DNA of 64,000 bases from Bacillus sp. FJAT-29814 (GCF_001510715.1 NZ_LMTJ01000005.1:796138-860137); one strand, 5' to 3'; shown: positions 7,937 through 16,973, counted from the stretch's first letter. Program-made: numbers and translations. Notes: a model not told the origin generated them from the letters alone.

Positions 7937-9088
7937 TTGTATTACCGCCAACTAGGAAAGATCCCACATAAACGCCATACAATGTTTAAAAAGGAGGACG
8001 GGAGCCTCTTTCGTGAGCAAGTAATGGGAACACGGGGGTTTTCTGGAACGCAGTCGATTCTTTACCATCACCACATGCCAACAGAGGTGGTGAAGGCGGA
8101 ATTCGCCGGCAGTTATTTGCCTGAATATGAAGAGCAGCAAACATTAAAACACCGTCATTTTTTTACAAACAAGGTGATGAGGACGGGAAATGCCCTTACT
8201 GCCCGGGAGTATCTATTGGGAAATCATGATTTGCTAATTGGGACGGCAAATGTGACGGAGGCAATGAATAGTTACTATCGGAATGGAGACGGTGACGAGC
8301 TGCTGTTTATTCATCATGGTTCGGGAAAACTGGAAACAATGTTTGGGCCGATTAGCTATCGGCCGGGAGATTACCTGGTCATTCCGATTGGGACGATTTA
8401 TCGGGTGGTTCCAACCCCGGGGATCCCGACGAAGCTGCTGTTTGTGGAAGCATTTAGCCAAATCACGACACCAAAAAGATATAGGAACGAATATGGCCAG
8501 CTCCTCGAGCACAGCCCGTTTTGTGAGCGGGATATTCGTGGACCAGAGGATTTGCTCACCTATGAGGAAAAAGGGGAGTTTGAGGTAGTAACGAGGTCCA
8601 GGGGGGCGATTCATTCCCATATTCTTGGTCACCATCCTTTTGATGTCGTGGGCTGGGACGGATACCTGTATCCCTGGGCCTTTAACATTGAGGATTTCGA
8701 ACCGATTACGGGAAGAATTCATCAGCCGCCGCCTGTGCACCAGACCTTTGAAGGAAACAATTTTGTTGTTTGCTCTTTCGTCCCAAGACTCTATGATTAC
8801 CATCCGGAGTCCATTCCCGCTCCGTATTATCACAGCAACGTTAACAGTGATGAGCTTCTATATTATGTAAAAGGGAATTTTATGAGCCGAAAAGGCATTC
8901 AGGAGGGCTCTATTACGCTTCACCCAAGCGGAATTCCCCACGGGCCTCACCCAGGAAAAATCGAAGCGAGCATCGGCAAGAAGGAAACGTTGGAATTGGC
9001 TGTCATGATTGATACTTTCCACCCGCTTAAGGTGGTAAAGCAGGCAAATGAGCTCGAAGCGACTGATTACATGTTTTCATGGATCTGA
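7937..9088 (+). CDS. hmgA: Homogentisate 1,2-dioxygenase
   Basis: About 383 residues, cupin-fold iron dioxygenase that opens the ring of homogentisate to maleylacetoacetate. Recognisable stretches are YYRQLGKIPHKRHT at the start, HHGSGKLETMFGPISYRPGDY (cupin core) and, near the C terminus, HPSGIPHGPHPG with metal-ligand histidines. I prefer TTG 7937, 6 nt after GAGGGTG, over the in-frame GTG at 7928 that overlaps this ribosome binding site. Third gene of the tyrosine catabolic cluster. Maleylacetoacetate isomerase and fumarylacetoacetase genes are not adjacent. Confidence 0.93.
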   Translation: MYYRQLGKIPHKRHTMFKKEDGSLFREQVMGTRGFSGTQSILYHHHMPTEVVKAEFAGSYLPEYEEQQTLKHRHFFTNKVMRTGNALTAREYLLGNHDLLIGTANVTEAMNSYYRNGDGDELLFIHHGSGKLETMFGPISYRPGDYLVIPIGTIYRVVPTPGIPTKLLFVEAFSQITTPKRYRNEYGQLLEHSPFCERDIRGPEDLLTYEEKGEFEVVTRSRGAIHSHILGHHPFDVVGWDGYLYPWAFNIEDFEPITGRIHQPPPVHQTFEGNNFVVCSFVPRLYDYHPESIPAPYYHSNVNSDELLYYVKGNFMSRKGIQEGSITLHPSGIPHGPHPGKIEASIGKKETLELAVMIDTFHPLKVVKQANELEATDYMFSWI

Positions 9089-9110
9089 AAAAACTGAATA
9101 GGATGAGCCG

Positions 9111-9149
9111 GCAATCCAGCTTACTAGGTTGGATTGCTTTATTTTTTTT
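9111..9149 (+). terminator. Intrinsic terminator after hmgA
   Basis: GCAATCCA/TGGATTGC stem followed by TTTATTTTTTTT. Confidence 0.9.
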
Positions 9150-9210
9150 GGGAATCTATATTTAAAAGTGATATCCTATTATTAAACTTGTTTAAAGCAA
9201 AAGAGGTGAA

Positions 9211-9828
9211 ATGATGGAACTTGAAACGATTTTGTCCAAATTAAATAACCACATTCCTTCCATACTTGGCAGCAAGAAATTTTCAAAATATGCTGTGATG
9301 GTACCACTTATTCTCAAAGAAGATGGAATTCATGTATTGTTTGAAGTTCGTTCAATGGAATTAAGAAGACAGCCGGGTGAAATCTGTTTTCCGGGCGGAA
9401 AAATTGATAGCGGAGATGACAATGCCGAAGCGGCCGCTATTAGAGAGACAACGGAAGAATTGGGAATAACCAAGGATTGCATTTCTCAAGTTTTTCCACT
9501 GGATTTTATGGTTTCGCCTTTTGGGATGATGGTCTATCCTTTTGCAGGATTTATCAAAGCTCCTGAAAAAATAACGCCTAATCCTGACGAGGTTGGGGAA
9601 ATCTTTACCGTGCCTTTAGATTTTTTTGTTCAACATGAACCGGAGATTTACCATATAGAATTTAAAGTTGAACCTGAGAAGAACTTCCCCTTTGACTTAA
9701 TTGTTGGCGGTGAGAATTATAACTGGAGGACAAGGGGAATGGAGGAGTATTTTTATCAGTATGAAGGTAAGACCATTTGGGGCTTGACAGCCAGAATATT
9801 GGCCCATTTTATTGAGATCATTCGATAA
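9211..9828 (+). CDS. Nudix hydrolase, CoA-pyrophosphatase type
   Basis: 205 residues. The Nudix box runs from GGKIDSG through EAAAIRETTEELGI (about residues 70-93), with the REXXEE core RETTEE. It is preceded by LRRQPGEICFPGG, which resembles the UPF0035 signature of CoA pyrophosphatases, so it probably hydrolyses CoA or acyl-CoA to 4'-phosphopantetheine and 3',5'-ADP. The second half is longer and more divergent than usual. Start ATG 9211 (or 9214) follows AAAGAGGTG. Monocistronic as far as can be seen; no clear terminator follows. Confidence 0.8.
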   Translation: MMELETILSKLNNHIPSILGSKKFSKYAVMVPLILKEDGIHVLFEVRSMELRRQPGEICFPGGKIDSGDDNAEAAAIRETTEELGITKDCISQVFPLDFMVSPFGMMVYPFAGFIKAPEKITPNPDEVGEIFTVPLDFFVQHEPEIYHIEFKVEPEKNFPFDLIVGGENYNWRTRGMEEYFYQYEGKTIWGLTARILAHFIEIIR

Positions 9829-9985
9829 CCGCAGTTTCAATAGTTGCTAAAGAAGTCCTTGATAAAAACGAAAACTGTCCTTCTGGAATGAACATTTGTC
9901 CACTACTGGAGGAAAAAACTCTTGATTAATTTCTAAATTATAATAAAATTAAGATTATATTTGCAGACAATAGGGAGATGTAAAA

Positions 9986-11350
9986 ATGAAGGTGGTAAAG
10001 TTTGGGGGCTCCTCTTTAGCGTCAGGGGAACAACTTAAGAAGGTATTCCAGATTGTGATGTCAGACCCCGAGCGGAAGGTGGTTGTTGTTTCTGCCCCGG
10101 GGAAGCGGTATCCGGATGATACAAAAATTACTGATTTGCTGATACAGTGTGCAGAGAAAAGATTGCGCAATGAAGATCCGAAGCAGCAGCTTGACGCCGT
10201 GATCGGACGCTATCAGCAAATTGCCGAGGAATTGTTTCTTCCAACAGAACTGGTCAATGAGATTTATGAAGATTTATCTGAAAGACTTAATCGGGATACT
10301 AGTTTCCCTGACCGCTTCATTGACTGTCTCAAAGCAAGCGGGGAAGATAATAATGCAAAGTTAGTGGCAACATATTTTCAACAACAGGGGATCGAAGCGT
10401 ATTATATTGACCCAAAGCAGGCAGGGCTATTGGTCAGTGATGAACCGGGAAATGCACAGGCTCTCCCCGAAGCATATGAACGTCTCCATGCTCTCAGCAC
10501 CCATCCGGGCATTTTAATTTTTCCGGGATTTTTCGGCTATAGCAAACAAGGCGAGGTATATACGTTTTCACGAAGCGGTTCAGATATTACTGGCTCTATC
10601 CTAGCCAATGCCCTTAAGGCCGATTTATACGAGAATTTTACTGATGTGGATGCTGTCTATTCGGTTAATCCATTTATTGTCGAACGGCCGAAAGAAATCA
10701 AGGAATTGACCTTTCGTGAAATGCGCGAGCTTTCTTATGCCGGTTTCAGTGTGTTGCATGATGAGGCGCTAGTGCCGGCATTTCGGGCGGGCATTCCGGT
10801 CAATGTAAAGAATACGAATAATCCAAGCGCGCCTGGAACGAGAATAGTCGCCGAGCGGGATAATACAAATGGACCTGTCATTGGGATCGCCAGTGACAAG
10901 GGCTTTTGCAGTATCTATGTAAGCAAATACTTAATGAACAGAGAGGTTGGATTTGGCCGAAAACTTTTAGGGATATTCGAGGATTTCGGGCTTTCCTACG
11001 AGCATACTCCGTCTGGAATTGATGACGTGTCTGTCATTCTAAAGGAACATCAGTTTGATGATAAAATGGAACAGGCAATCATGAAGCGGATTAAGGAGGA
11101 GCTGCATGCCGATGAGGTCAAATTTGAACATCACCTTGCTCTCATTATGGTGGTAGGCGAGGGAATGCGCCATAACATCGGGACAATGGCCCGAGCCTCC
11201 AAAGCACTGGCAAAGGCTAATGTAAATATCGAAATGATCAACCAGGGCTCTTCCGAGGTCAGCATGATGTTCGGAGTCAAAGAGGTTGATGAGAAAAGAG
11301 CAGTGCAGGCGTTATATGAGGAATTTTTTGCCCCGGTAACAGTTTATTAA
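9986..11350 (+). CDS. thrD: Aspartate kinase III (ThrD/YclM type)
   Basis: 454 residues, the same length as B. subtilis YclM. Phosphorylates aspartate, the first step towards threonine, methionine and lysine. Motifs: VVKFGGSSLA at the N terminus, SRSGSDITGS in the substrate site, FTDVDAVYSVNP, then two ACT domains in the last 150 residues (GMRHNIGTMARASKALAKANVNIEM). No lysine riboswitch was found in the leader, which agrees with the threonine-regulated paralogue rather than LysC. Start ATG 9986 follows AGGGAGATG. Ends at a clear terminator. Confidence 0.9.
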   Translation: MKVVKFGGSSLASGEQLKKVFQIVMSDPERKVVVVSAPGKRYPDDTKITDLLIQCAEKRLRNEDPKQQLDAVIGRYQQIAEELFLPTELVNEIYEDLSERLNRDTSFPDRFIDCLKASGEDNNAKLVATYFQQQGIEAYYIDPKQAGLLVSDEPGNAQALPEAYERLHALSTHPGILIFPGFFGYSKQGEVYTFSRSGSDITGSILANALKADLYENFTDVDAVYSVNPFIVERPKEIKELTFREMRELSYAGFSVLHDEALVPAFRAGIPVNVKNTNNPSAPGTRIVAERDNTNGPVIGIASDKGFCSIYVSKYLMNREVGFGRKLLGIFEDFGLSYEHTPSGIDDVSVILKEHQFDDKMEQAIMKRIKEELHADEVKFEHHLALIMVVGEGMRHNIGTMARASKALAKANVNIEMINQGSSEVSMMFGVKEVDEKRAVQALYEEFFAPVTVY

Positions 11351-11356
11351 ATGGAG

Positions 11357-11385
11357 AAAGCAGTCGATTTAGGACTGCTTTTTTC
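11357..11385 (+). terminator. Intrinsic terminator after the aspartokinase gene
   Basis: AAAGCAGTC/GACTGCTTT stem with T run. Confidence 0.9.
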
Positions 11386-11391
11386 GTGATA

Positions 11392-11967
11392 TTATGTTTT
11401 CCGCTTTCTGCCCTTTATTTTTATTGCGCTCCAAATGGCGATCGCCAGTCCTCCTGCGGTATTGGAGATTAGGTCGATCATCGTATCTTTATTGCCGCCT
11501 CCCTGCAGGGTCATGTTGAAAAATTGGTCGGCACTGAATTCATAAATTTCCCATAAAACGCCGCCCAATGCTGCAAATGACAAGGTAAACCAAAATACAA
11601 ACCATGGGGATATTTCATGACCGGCATTTCTGTGAATAAGTCTTTCGTATAAGGCAATGCCGGCAAAGGCTAGAATACCGCCGCTGATGAAATGCAGAAA
11701 GGTATCCCACCAGCCCAAGCCATACCAGCCCCGAATGGAGCCAAGATACTGTGAGCCCACCAAAAAAATTAAATAGGAAAAGACGATAGGCAGATTAAAT
11801 TGCAGTCTGGTAAATAACGCCAGCAGAAGGGGAATAGCTCCGCAAACAATGCCGCCAATCGCCACCGTTGATTTAAAGGATTCATCCATATTCCTGTAGT
11901 AAAACGCAAGAATCGCCATGAATATTACATACACTGCACTTAATAGGATGACGAGTTTTCGATTCAT
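11392..11967 (-). CDS. DUF2238-like (YjdF-type) membrane protein, copy 2
   Basis: 191 residues with about six membrane helices. Conserved polar marks inside the hydrophobic part are GWWDTFLHFISGG, LGGVLWEIYEFSADQ and GGNKDTMIDLISNTAGG, a pattern I associate with DUF2238/YjdF membrane proteins of unknown function. It is a paralogue of the next gene upstream, sharing WWD, LWEIYEF and GGNKDTM at the same positions. The two genes are 15 bp apart and probably co-transcribed. The conserved acidic and tryptophan residues in the membrane could bind a cofactor or ion; this is speculation. Confidence 0.65.
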   Translation of the reverse strand: MNRKLVILLSAVYVIFMAILAFYYRNMDESFKSTVAIGGIVCGAIPLLLALFTRLQFNLPIVFSYLIFLVGSQYLGSIRGWYGLGWWDTFLHFISGGILAFAGIALYERLIHRNAGHEISPWFVFWFTLSFAALGGVLWEIYEFSADQFFNMTLQGGGNKDTMIDLISNTAGGLAIAIWSAIKIKGRKRKT

Positions 11968-11982
11968 TATTAATCGCCCCGC

Positions 11983-12549
11983 TTATACTTTCTGTTTCCT
12001 AACTCCGGCATAAATAGCCACCAAAATGCCACCGGCAAACCCGCATAAAAGGTCATACATCGTATCCTTGTTCCCGCCTCGCTGCATCGTATGGGTAAGG
12101 GTCTGATCGCCAACAAATTCGTAAATCTCCCAAAGCACACCCGCCAAAACCGCCAGTGAGAGAACGAACAAAACAAGAATCCAGGCAGATACGTCCTTCC
12201 GTACCGGTTGCGGAATGAGTCGTTTATACAAAGCAATCCCAATGATGCCCACATACAACCCCTTATAAAGGTGCAATGTCGAATCCCACCATCGATGATG
12301 GAGATAAAAGCTTGAAATCGAACCTAAAAATAGCGAACAAAATAAAAAGAGAAAATACCCTGCTATCATTGGAATATTAAAGGGGTTGTTTCGCAATTTT
12401 AACAAAGCTAGCGGCAAGGCAGAGGCAAAAATTCCGCCAAGGGCAACTTGCCACCTCGTAGAATCATCCTTTATGAGGTAGTAAACGAATAATCCCGCCA
12501 TAAAGACAATAAATACCAGACTAAATATAATAATGACTTTCCGCTTCAT
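11983..12549 (-). CDS. DUF2238-like (YjdF-type) membrane protein, copy 1
   Basis: 188 residues, about six membrane helices, same layout as the downstream paralogue: RWWDSTLHLYKG, LAGVLWEIYEFVGDQ, GGNKDTMYDLLCGFAGG. Start follows GAGGTG. First gene of a two-gene unit, divergent from the GntR-type regulator. The tandem pair suggests a local duplication that has diverged, because the loops and N termini differ clearly. Function unknown. Confidence 0.65.
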   Translation of the reverse strand: MKRKVIIIFSLVFIVFMAGLFVYYLIKDDSTRWQVALGGIFASALPLALLKLRNNPFNIPMIAGYFLFLFCSLFLGSISSFYLHHRWWDSTLHLYKGLYVGIIGIALYKRLIPQPVRKDVSAWILVLFVLSLAVLAGVLWEIYEFVGDQTLTHTMQRGGNKDTMYDLLCGFAGGILVAIYAGVRKQKV

Positions 12550-12693
12550 TGGTGCACCTCATTATTTATAAAAATGCTTTTAAAATTATGTTGAAATCGT
12601 CAGAAGCTCGCAAATATTGGTATAAAAGGGTATAGTGTTATTGTATCCAAAATAAAAAGAGATATTTGAGAATGTAATTTGGCGGTGGTTCTG

Positions 12694-13311
12694 ATGCAAA
12701 GGGCACAAATTCCAGTCTATGAACGAATAGCGATTGATTTGGCGAACCGAATCTATGATGAAGAATTCAAAGTCGGGGAGAAAATTCACGGACGTTCAAC
12801 ACTCGCAAGTGAATATAAGGTGTCTCCGGAAACAGTCAGGCGGGCGATAAAAATCCTCGAAGATGTAGAAATTGTTCATTCTACTAAGGGCAGCGGCATT
12901 GTTATTTCCTCACGGGAAAAGGCGTTTAAATATATTTCCAGGTTTTCCAATTTGGCAAGTATTAAAGATCTTGAAAAGCAAATGGATTCCTTGATAGCTG
13001 AAAGAAATAAACTAGAAGAACAATTGCTCGAAACAATGCGAAAAATACTGGATTATTCCGGGAAGCTTCGCCACACCAATCCGTTGGCACCGATTGAAGC
13101 GACGATTTTCACCGGATGCAGTCACATCGGCAAAACCATTTCAGAGGTAAAGTTTTGGCAAAATACTGGAGGGACAGTAATCGGTATTAAAAGGAAGGGC
13201 GAATTAATCATTTCCCCAGGCCCTTATGCTTCGATTATGGAAGGGGATGTCCTTTTGGTCATTGGCGATGAAAAAACATATGACCGTGTGATTCATTTCT
13301 TGGAAGAATGA
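12694..13311 (+). CDS. GntR-family regulator with C-terminal RCK_C (TrkA-C) domain, BusR-like
   Basis: About 205 residues. The N-terminal winged helix is GntR/YhcF-like (PVYERIAIDLANRI, STLASEYKVSPETVRRAIKIL). A coiled-coil linker follows (about residues 90-125), then an RCK_C domain (GKTISEVKFWQNTGGTVIGI, GPYASIMEGDVLLVIGDE). This is the architecture of BusR, the c-di-AMP-sensing repressor of a glycine-betaine importer in Lactococcus and Streptococcus. I prefer ATG 12694, after GGCGGTGG, over the in-frame TTG at 12679. The gene is convergent with an osmolyte-type ABC transporter operon. A role as its regulator is inferred from family and context. Confidence 0.75.
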   Translation: MQRAQIPVYERIAIDLANRIYDEEFKVGEKIHGRSTLASEYKVSPETVRRAIKILEDVEIVHSTKGSGIVISSREKAFKYISRFSNLASIKDLEKQMDSLIAERNKLEEQLLETMRKILDYSGKLRHTNPLAPIEATIFTGCSHIGKTISEVKFWQNTGGTVIGIKRKGELIISPGPYASIMEGDVLLVIGDEKTYDRVIHFLEE

Positions 13312-13314
13312 AAT

Positions 13315-13354
13315 AAAACAAGCCAGCTCCGTTATTACAGAGCTGGCTTGTTTT
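13315..13354. terminator. Bidirectional terminator between regulator and transporter
   Basis: AAAACAAGCCAGCTC and its exact complement form a 15-bp stem with A and T tracts on both sides, so it can end transcription from both directions. Confidence 0.9.
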
Positions 13355-13360
13355 CTGTTT

Positions 13361-14917
13361 TTAATCAATGAGTCCTTCTTTTTGTAAAAATTCTTTTGCC
13401 ACTTTAGCAGGCGATTGTTTGAGGCTGTCCACCTTGTAGTTCAATTCACGCATTTTCTCATCCGTAATTTTTCCGGCAAGGCTATTAAGAACTCCTTCGA
13501 GTTCCGGATGTTCGTTAAGGGTTTCCTCTTTGATAATCGGTACAGCATAATATGGAGGGAAGAAGTTTTGATCATCCTCCAATACCTTTAATTGAAACTC
13601 TTCAATCAGTCCGTCGGTTGAGAAGGCATCAATCACATCGCTCTTATGATTGTCGAGCGCAGTATAACGCAATCCTCCATCTACCGGTTTTACATCTTTA
13701 AATTCCATGTTATAGGTTGTATTGAGACCAGCTAAACCGTCCTCACGGTTTGAAAATTCAATGGTTGGTCCCATTATCAGCTCGCTGCTGACATTGGCTA
13801 AATCCGAGATTGCCTCCAAGCCAAAAGTTTCGGCAGTATCTTGTCGTACGGCAATCGCGTATGTGTTGTTAAAGCCAAGCGGTTTTAACAATTCAATCCC
13901 ATACTTTTGGTGAAATTCCTCTTTTACGTAGTCGTAAACCTGGTCAGGATTATTTTGCGGCGCCTGATTTAATAAATTTACAAGTCCAGTGCCGGTGTAC
14001 TCTACATACATATCAATATCGCTGCTCTTGATTGCGCTAAATGCCACTTGGGTGCCACCGAGATTCAACTTTCTTTCTACTGTTAAATCCGTTTTATTTT
14101 CGATTAATTCGGCAAGAATGTTACCTAAAATTAATTGTTCGCTGAAATTTTTCGAGCCAATCGTAATTTTCTCATCAGCTTGAGCTTTTGAATAAATGGA
14201 AAAAGCACCCGCGATAACCAGTATAATGCTGGCAAATGATATGATTAATTTTTTTGTCGTTTTACCTGTCTTTGATGCGGAATGTTGTTTATTTGCATAA
14301 GAAAGCGAGTTCTCTAGTTTCCCGACAACAAAATCAATTAATAGGGCAAGAATACAAGCAGGGATCGCTCCTGCCAGAATCATCGCATTGTCAACCGTTT
14401 GAACCCCTGAAAATACTAGATAGCCAAGACCGCCGGCACCTACGAATGCAGCAATGGTCATTAAACCAACGGCTGTAACAGCCGAAATTCTGATCCCCGC
14501 CATAATCATCGGGAAGGCTAGCGGCAACTGTACCTTTCTCATTGTTTGACTCTTTGTCAGACCAATGCCTTTGGCGGCTTCCAGAATGTCCCGATCAATA
14601 TTTGTTAATCCGATATACGTGTTTTTTACAATCGGCAGCAGTGAATAAAGGACAACCATGACAATTGCGGGTGTGCTGCCAATCCCGATAAACGGAATGA
14701 GAAAACCAAGTAATGCCAGACTAGGTATTGCCTGAATCACGTTGGTGGTTCCGATAATCGGCTTTGACAGTTTGGGTTCTCTTGAAATCCAGATTCCGAG
14801 GGGAACCCCAATTACTGTTGCAATAAGAACAGCCAAGACACTCAAGTACACGTGTTGTCCTAACAGTTCTAATATCTGGTTATAGTTATTGCTTGCATAA
14901 TTCCATAAATCACCCAT
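13361..14917 (-). CDS. ABC transporter permease fused to binding protein (OpuC/EgtU type)
   Basis: 518 residues. Residues 1-210 are a ProW/OpuCB-like permease with about six helices and the docking loop DILEAAKGIGLTKSQTMRKVQLPLA. After a linking helix, residues 245-518 form an extracellular binding protein (ITIGSKNFSEQLILG, LGGTQVAFSAIKSSDIDMYVEYTGTG). This fused layout occurs in ergothioneine importers (EgtU) and in some betaine/choline/carnitine importers. The substrate cannot be read with confidence. ATG 14917 overlaps the ATPase stop codon by one base (TAATG), so the two are coupled. Confidence 0.88.
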   Translation of the reverse strand: MGDLWNYASNNYNQILELLGQHVYLSVLAVLIATVIGVPLGIWISREPKLSKPIIGTTNVIQAIPSLALLGFLIPFIGIGSTPAIVMVVLYSLLPIVKNTYIGLTNIDRDILEAAKGIGLTKSQTMRKVQLPLAFPMIMAGIRISAVTAVGLMTIAAFVGAGGLGYLVFSGVQTVDNAMILAGAIPACILALLIDFVVGKLENSLSYANKQHSASKTGKTTKKLIISFASIILVIAGAFSIYSKAQADEKITIGSKNFSEQLILGNILAELIENKTDLTVERKLNLGGTQVAFSAIKSSDIDMYVEYTGTGLVNLLNQAPQNNPDQVYDYVKEEFHQKYGIELLKPLGFNNTYAIAVRQDTAETFGLEAISDLANVSSELIMGPTIEFSNREDGLAGLNTTYNMEFKDVKPVDGGLRYTALDNHKSDVIDAFSTDGLIEEFQLKVLEDDQNFFPPYYAVPIIKEETLNEHPELEGVLNSLAGKITDEKMRELNYKVDSLKQSPAKVAKEFLQKEGLID

Positions 14918-16041
14918 TAAAAGGCCACCTCCATATCAATTAGCTGACTGCTTAATGCAGATAAAATACTGCTTCTCGTAATTAATCCGGTCAACTGGCC
15001 TGATTGATTGGTTACAGGAACATAGCCGATGCGGTGTTCATTCATCGTGGACAGCACCGAAATCAAATTCGCCTCCTCTGAGACAGAAAGGACATTTTGC
15101 TCCATTACATCTTCAATTAACGAATTGCGTTTAAGCAATTGGATTCCTTTTAGGGTTACCAAGCCAATCAGCACATTACGCTTATCCGTCACCAGCAAGC
15201 TGTCAACCTTTTGCTCCTTCATAATCTCAATTGCCTGGAGAACGTTCCGCTTTGCGGCAATTTTTACCGGATTGGAAATCATAATATCTTCTGCCAGCAG
15301 AAGCTCAGGATTATTCCAAACCCGTCTTTTGCCAATAAAGTCTGACACATAATCGTTGGCCGGATTTTTCAGTATGTTTTCCGGGGTGTCATATTGGAGA
15401 ATATCCCCATCTTTTAAAATACAAATCTTGTCTGCTATTTTAATAGCTTCGTCCATGTCATGGGTAACGAAAATAATTGTTTTATTTAATTCCTTTTGCA
15501 TTTGGAATAATTCGTCCTGAAGAGATGATCGTGTTACAGGGTCTAATGCACTGAAGGGCTCATCCATTAGGATGATGTCGGAGTTTGTAGAGAAGGCTCT
15601 TGCCACACCAATCCTTTGCTGCTGACCGCCGCTCAGTTCCTTCGGATAGCGGTGGATAAATTCCTTTGGATCCAATCCGACTAATTCAAGCAATTCAACT
15701 GTCTTCCTGTCAATTGACTCTTGGTTTTCACCTTTCAATTTTGGGATTAACTCCAAATTTTCTTTAATCGTCATATGTGGGAATAGACCAGTATTTTGAA
15801 TGACATAGCCGATGTTTCTGCGTAGTTCAATCGGATCCATCATTGAGATATCTGTACCATTAACAGATATCTGCCCCGATGTCGGCTGAACCAATTTATT
15901 GATCATTTTAAGCAATGTCGTTTTCCCGCAGCCGCTGGGCCCGATAAAAACAACCAGCTGACCAGCTTCGATATTCAATGAAAAAGAGTTAATGATCGTT
16001 TTTGTCCGGTATTTCTTTACAATATTCTTAAATTCTATCAA
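14917..16041 (-). CDS. ABC transporter ATPase with tandem CBS domains (OpuCA/EgtV type)
   Basis: 374 residues. ATPase core: Walker A GPSGCGKTT, signature LSGGQQQRIGVARA, Walker B IILMDEPFSALD, switch H in FVTHDMDEA. From about residue 250 two CBS motifs follow, which in OpuA/OpuC proteins sense ionic strength or c-di-AMP. Start is TTG, 7 nt after AGAGGTG. First gene of the importer operon. Two 27-bp inverted repeats overlap its promoter region (16068-16130). Together with the fused permease it should import a quaternary amine or betaine-like compound. Confidence 0.88.
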   Translation of the reverse strand: MIEFKNIVKKYRTKTIINSFSLNIEAGQLVVFIGPSGCGKTTLLKMINKLVQPTSGQISVNGTDISMMDPIELRRNIGYVIQNTGLFPHMTIKENLELIPKLKGENQESIDRKTVELLELVGLDPKEFIHRYPKELSGGQQQRIGVARAFSTNSDIILMDEPFSALDPVTRSSLQDELFQMQKELNKTIIFVTHDMDEAIKIADKICILKDGDILQYDTPENILKNPANDYVSDFIGKRRVWNNPELLLAEDIMISNPVKIAAKRNVLQAIEIMKEQKVDSLLVTDKRNVLIGLVTLKGIQLLKRNSLIEDVMEQNVLSVSEEANLISVLSTMNEHRIGYVPVTNQSGQLTGLITRSSILSALSSQLIDMEVAF

Positions 16042-16067
16042 TATTTTTCACCTCTTTTAGAAATGTA

Positions 16068-16130
16068 ACAACTTAATAGTATTATATGAGTTGTTAGATA
16101 GCGACAACTTTATAGTAACATGTGAGTTGT
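16068..16130 (-). promoter_or_regulatory. Tandem 27-bp operator overlapping the transporter promoter
   Basis: Two copies of an imperfect inverted repeat with arms ACAACT and AGTTGT lie at 16068-16094 and 16104-16130, spaced 36 bp start to start. Reading towards the transporter, a TATAAT -10 box lies inside the gene-proximal copy, so a bound protein should block RNA polymerase. The two copies also agree in part of the interior (TATAGT/AATAGT). The BusR-like regulator at 12694 is one candidate ligand; an OpcR/GbsR-type regulator elsewhere is another. Confidence 0.7.
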
Positions 16131-16253
16131 TGGTTTGTCTATTTGCAAAATATTGAGTGAATAGATTACAAGTCAAAAAATTTCACGAAATAAAGTAGAA
16201 GTGCTAATATAAAGATAATTATGAATATTTTAAAAAGAGGCGAGGGATACACA

Positions 16254-16964
16254 ATGATCCTGATTCGAGAAAAATTAAGTATTAAGTTTTTCTTGTTCCT
16301 TTTAGCCGCATTTTTGCTGATCCATATCCCTTTTCTAGGAAACTATATTCGCGTCATTAATACATTGATTCATGAGTCAGGTCATGCGTTCATTGGTTTG
16401 TTGGGCGGGGATGTGGAAATGATTACTTTATTAATGAATTCGGAAGGAGCGACATACAGCAGTTCCTCAACCTGGATCGGCAGTTTTTTTACAAGTCTTG
16501 CTGGCTATACCTTTGCTTCATTCGCAGCATTTCTCTCCTTCTTGATGATTAGGAGAAAAAAGCAGATTTTGCTAATTGATATTTTACTGGGGTTCATACT
16601 AATTAATTTAATCTTTTGGGTACGCAATCCTTATGGCATCTTTTGGCTTTGTTCGTTTGCGGTAGGGTTTCTGTTATTGTTAATTAAAGGAACGCAAAGC
16701 TTTAGGGATCATCTTTTATTGATGATAGCTTCGATCCTGTTAGTGGACTCTGTCCAGAGTGCATTTGAAATCTTTTATTTGAGTGTAACGCATCCTCAGT
16801 ATGCAGGAGATGCGACTAATCTTGCCAGACTGACAGTGATCATCCCTGCACCCATATGGGGAAGCGTCTTCCTTCTCCAGGCACTTTGGTTTTGTTATTA
16901 TGGGCTAAAGCGAGGATACTATAAGCTGGGATTTAATGATAAGACTGGCCCGTTATCGGGTTAG
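16254..16964 (+). CDS. Membrane protein of the M50B zinc-peptidase-like family
   Basis: 236 residues, about six membrane segments. INTLIHESGHAFIGLLGG at about residue 36 contains an HExxH motif (H40, E41, H44) inside a membrane segment, as in M50B intramembrane peptidases. Start ATG 16254 follows GAGGCGAGGG; the ATG at 16221 lacks a ribosome binding site. A second metal ligand (NPxDG-type) is not clearly seen; the nearest candidate is VRNPYGIFW. It could be a protease or a non-catalytic relative. Monocistronic, with the terminator overlapping its stop codon. Confidence 0.7.
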   Translation: MILIREKLSIKFFLFLLAAFLLIHIPFLGNYIRVINTLIHESGHAFIGLLGGDVEMITLLMNSEGATYSSSSTWIGSFFTSLAGYTFASFAAFLSFLMIRRKKQILLIDILLGFILINLIFWVRNPYGIFWLCSFAVGFLLLLIKGTQSFRDHLLLMIASILLVDSVQSAFEIFYLSVTHPQYAGDATNLARLTVIIPAPIWGSVFLLQALWFCYYGLKRGYYKLGFNDKTGPLSG

Positions 16965-16973
16965 TCTTTTTTT
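16941..16973 (+). terminator. Intrinsic terminator overlapping the stop codon
   Basis: AAGACT..AGTCTT outer stem with CCCG..CGGG inner pairing, then T7. The TAG stop is inside the 3' arm. Confidence 0.85.
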
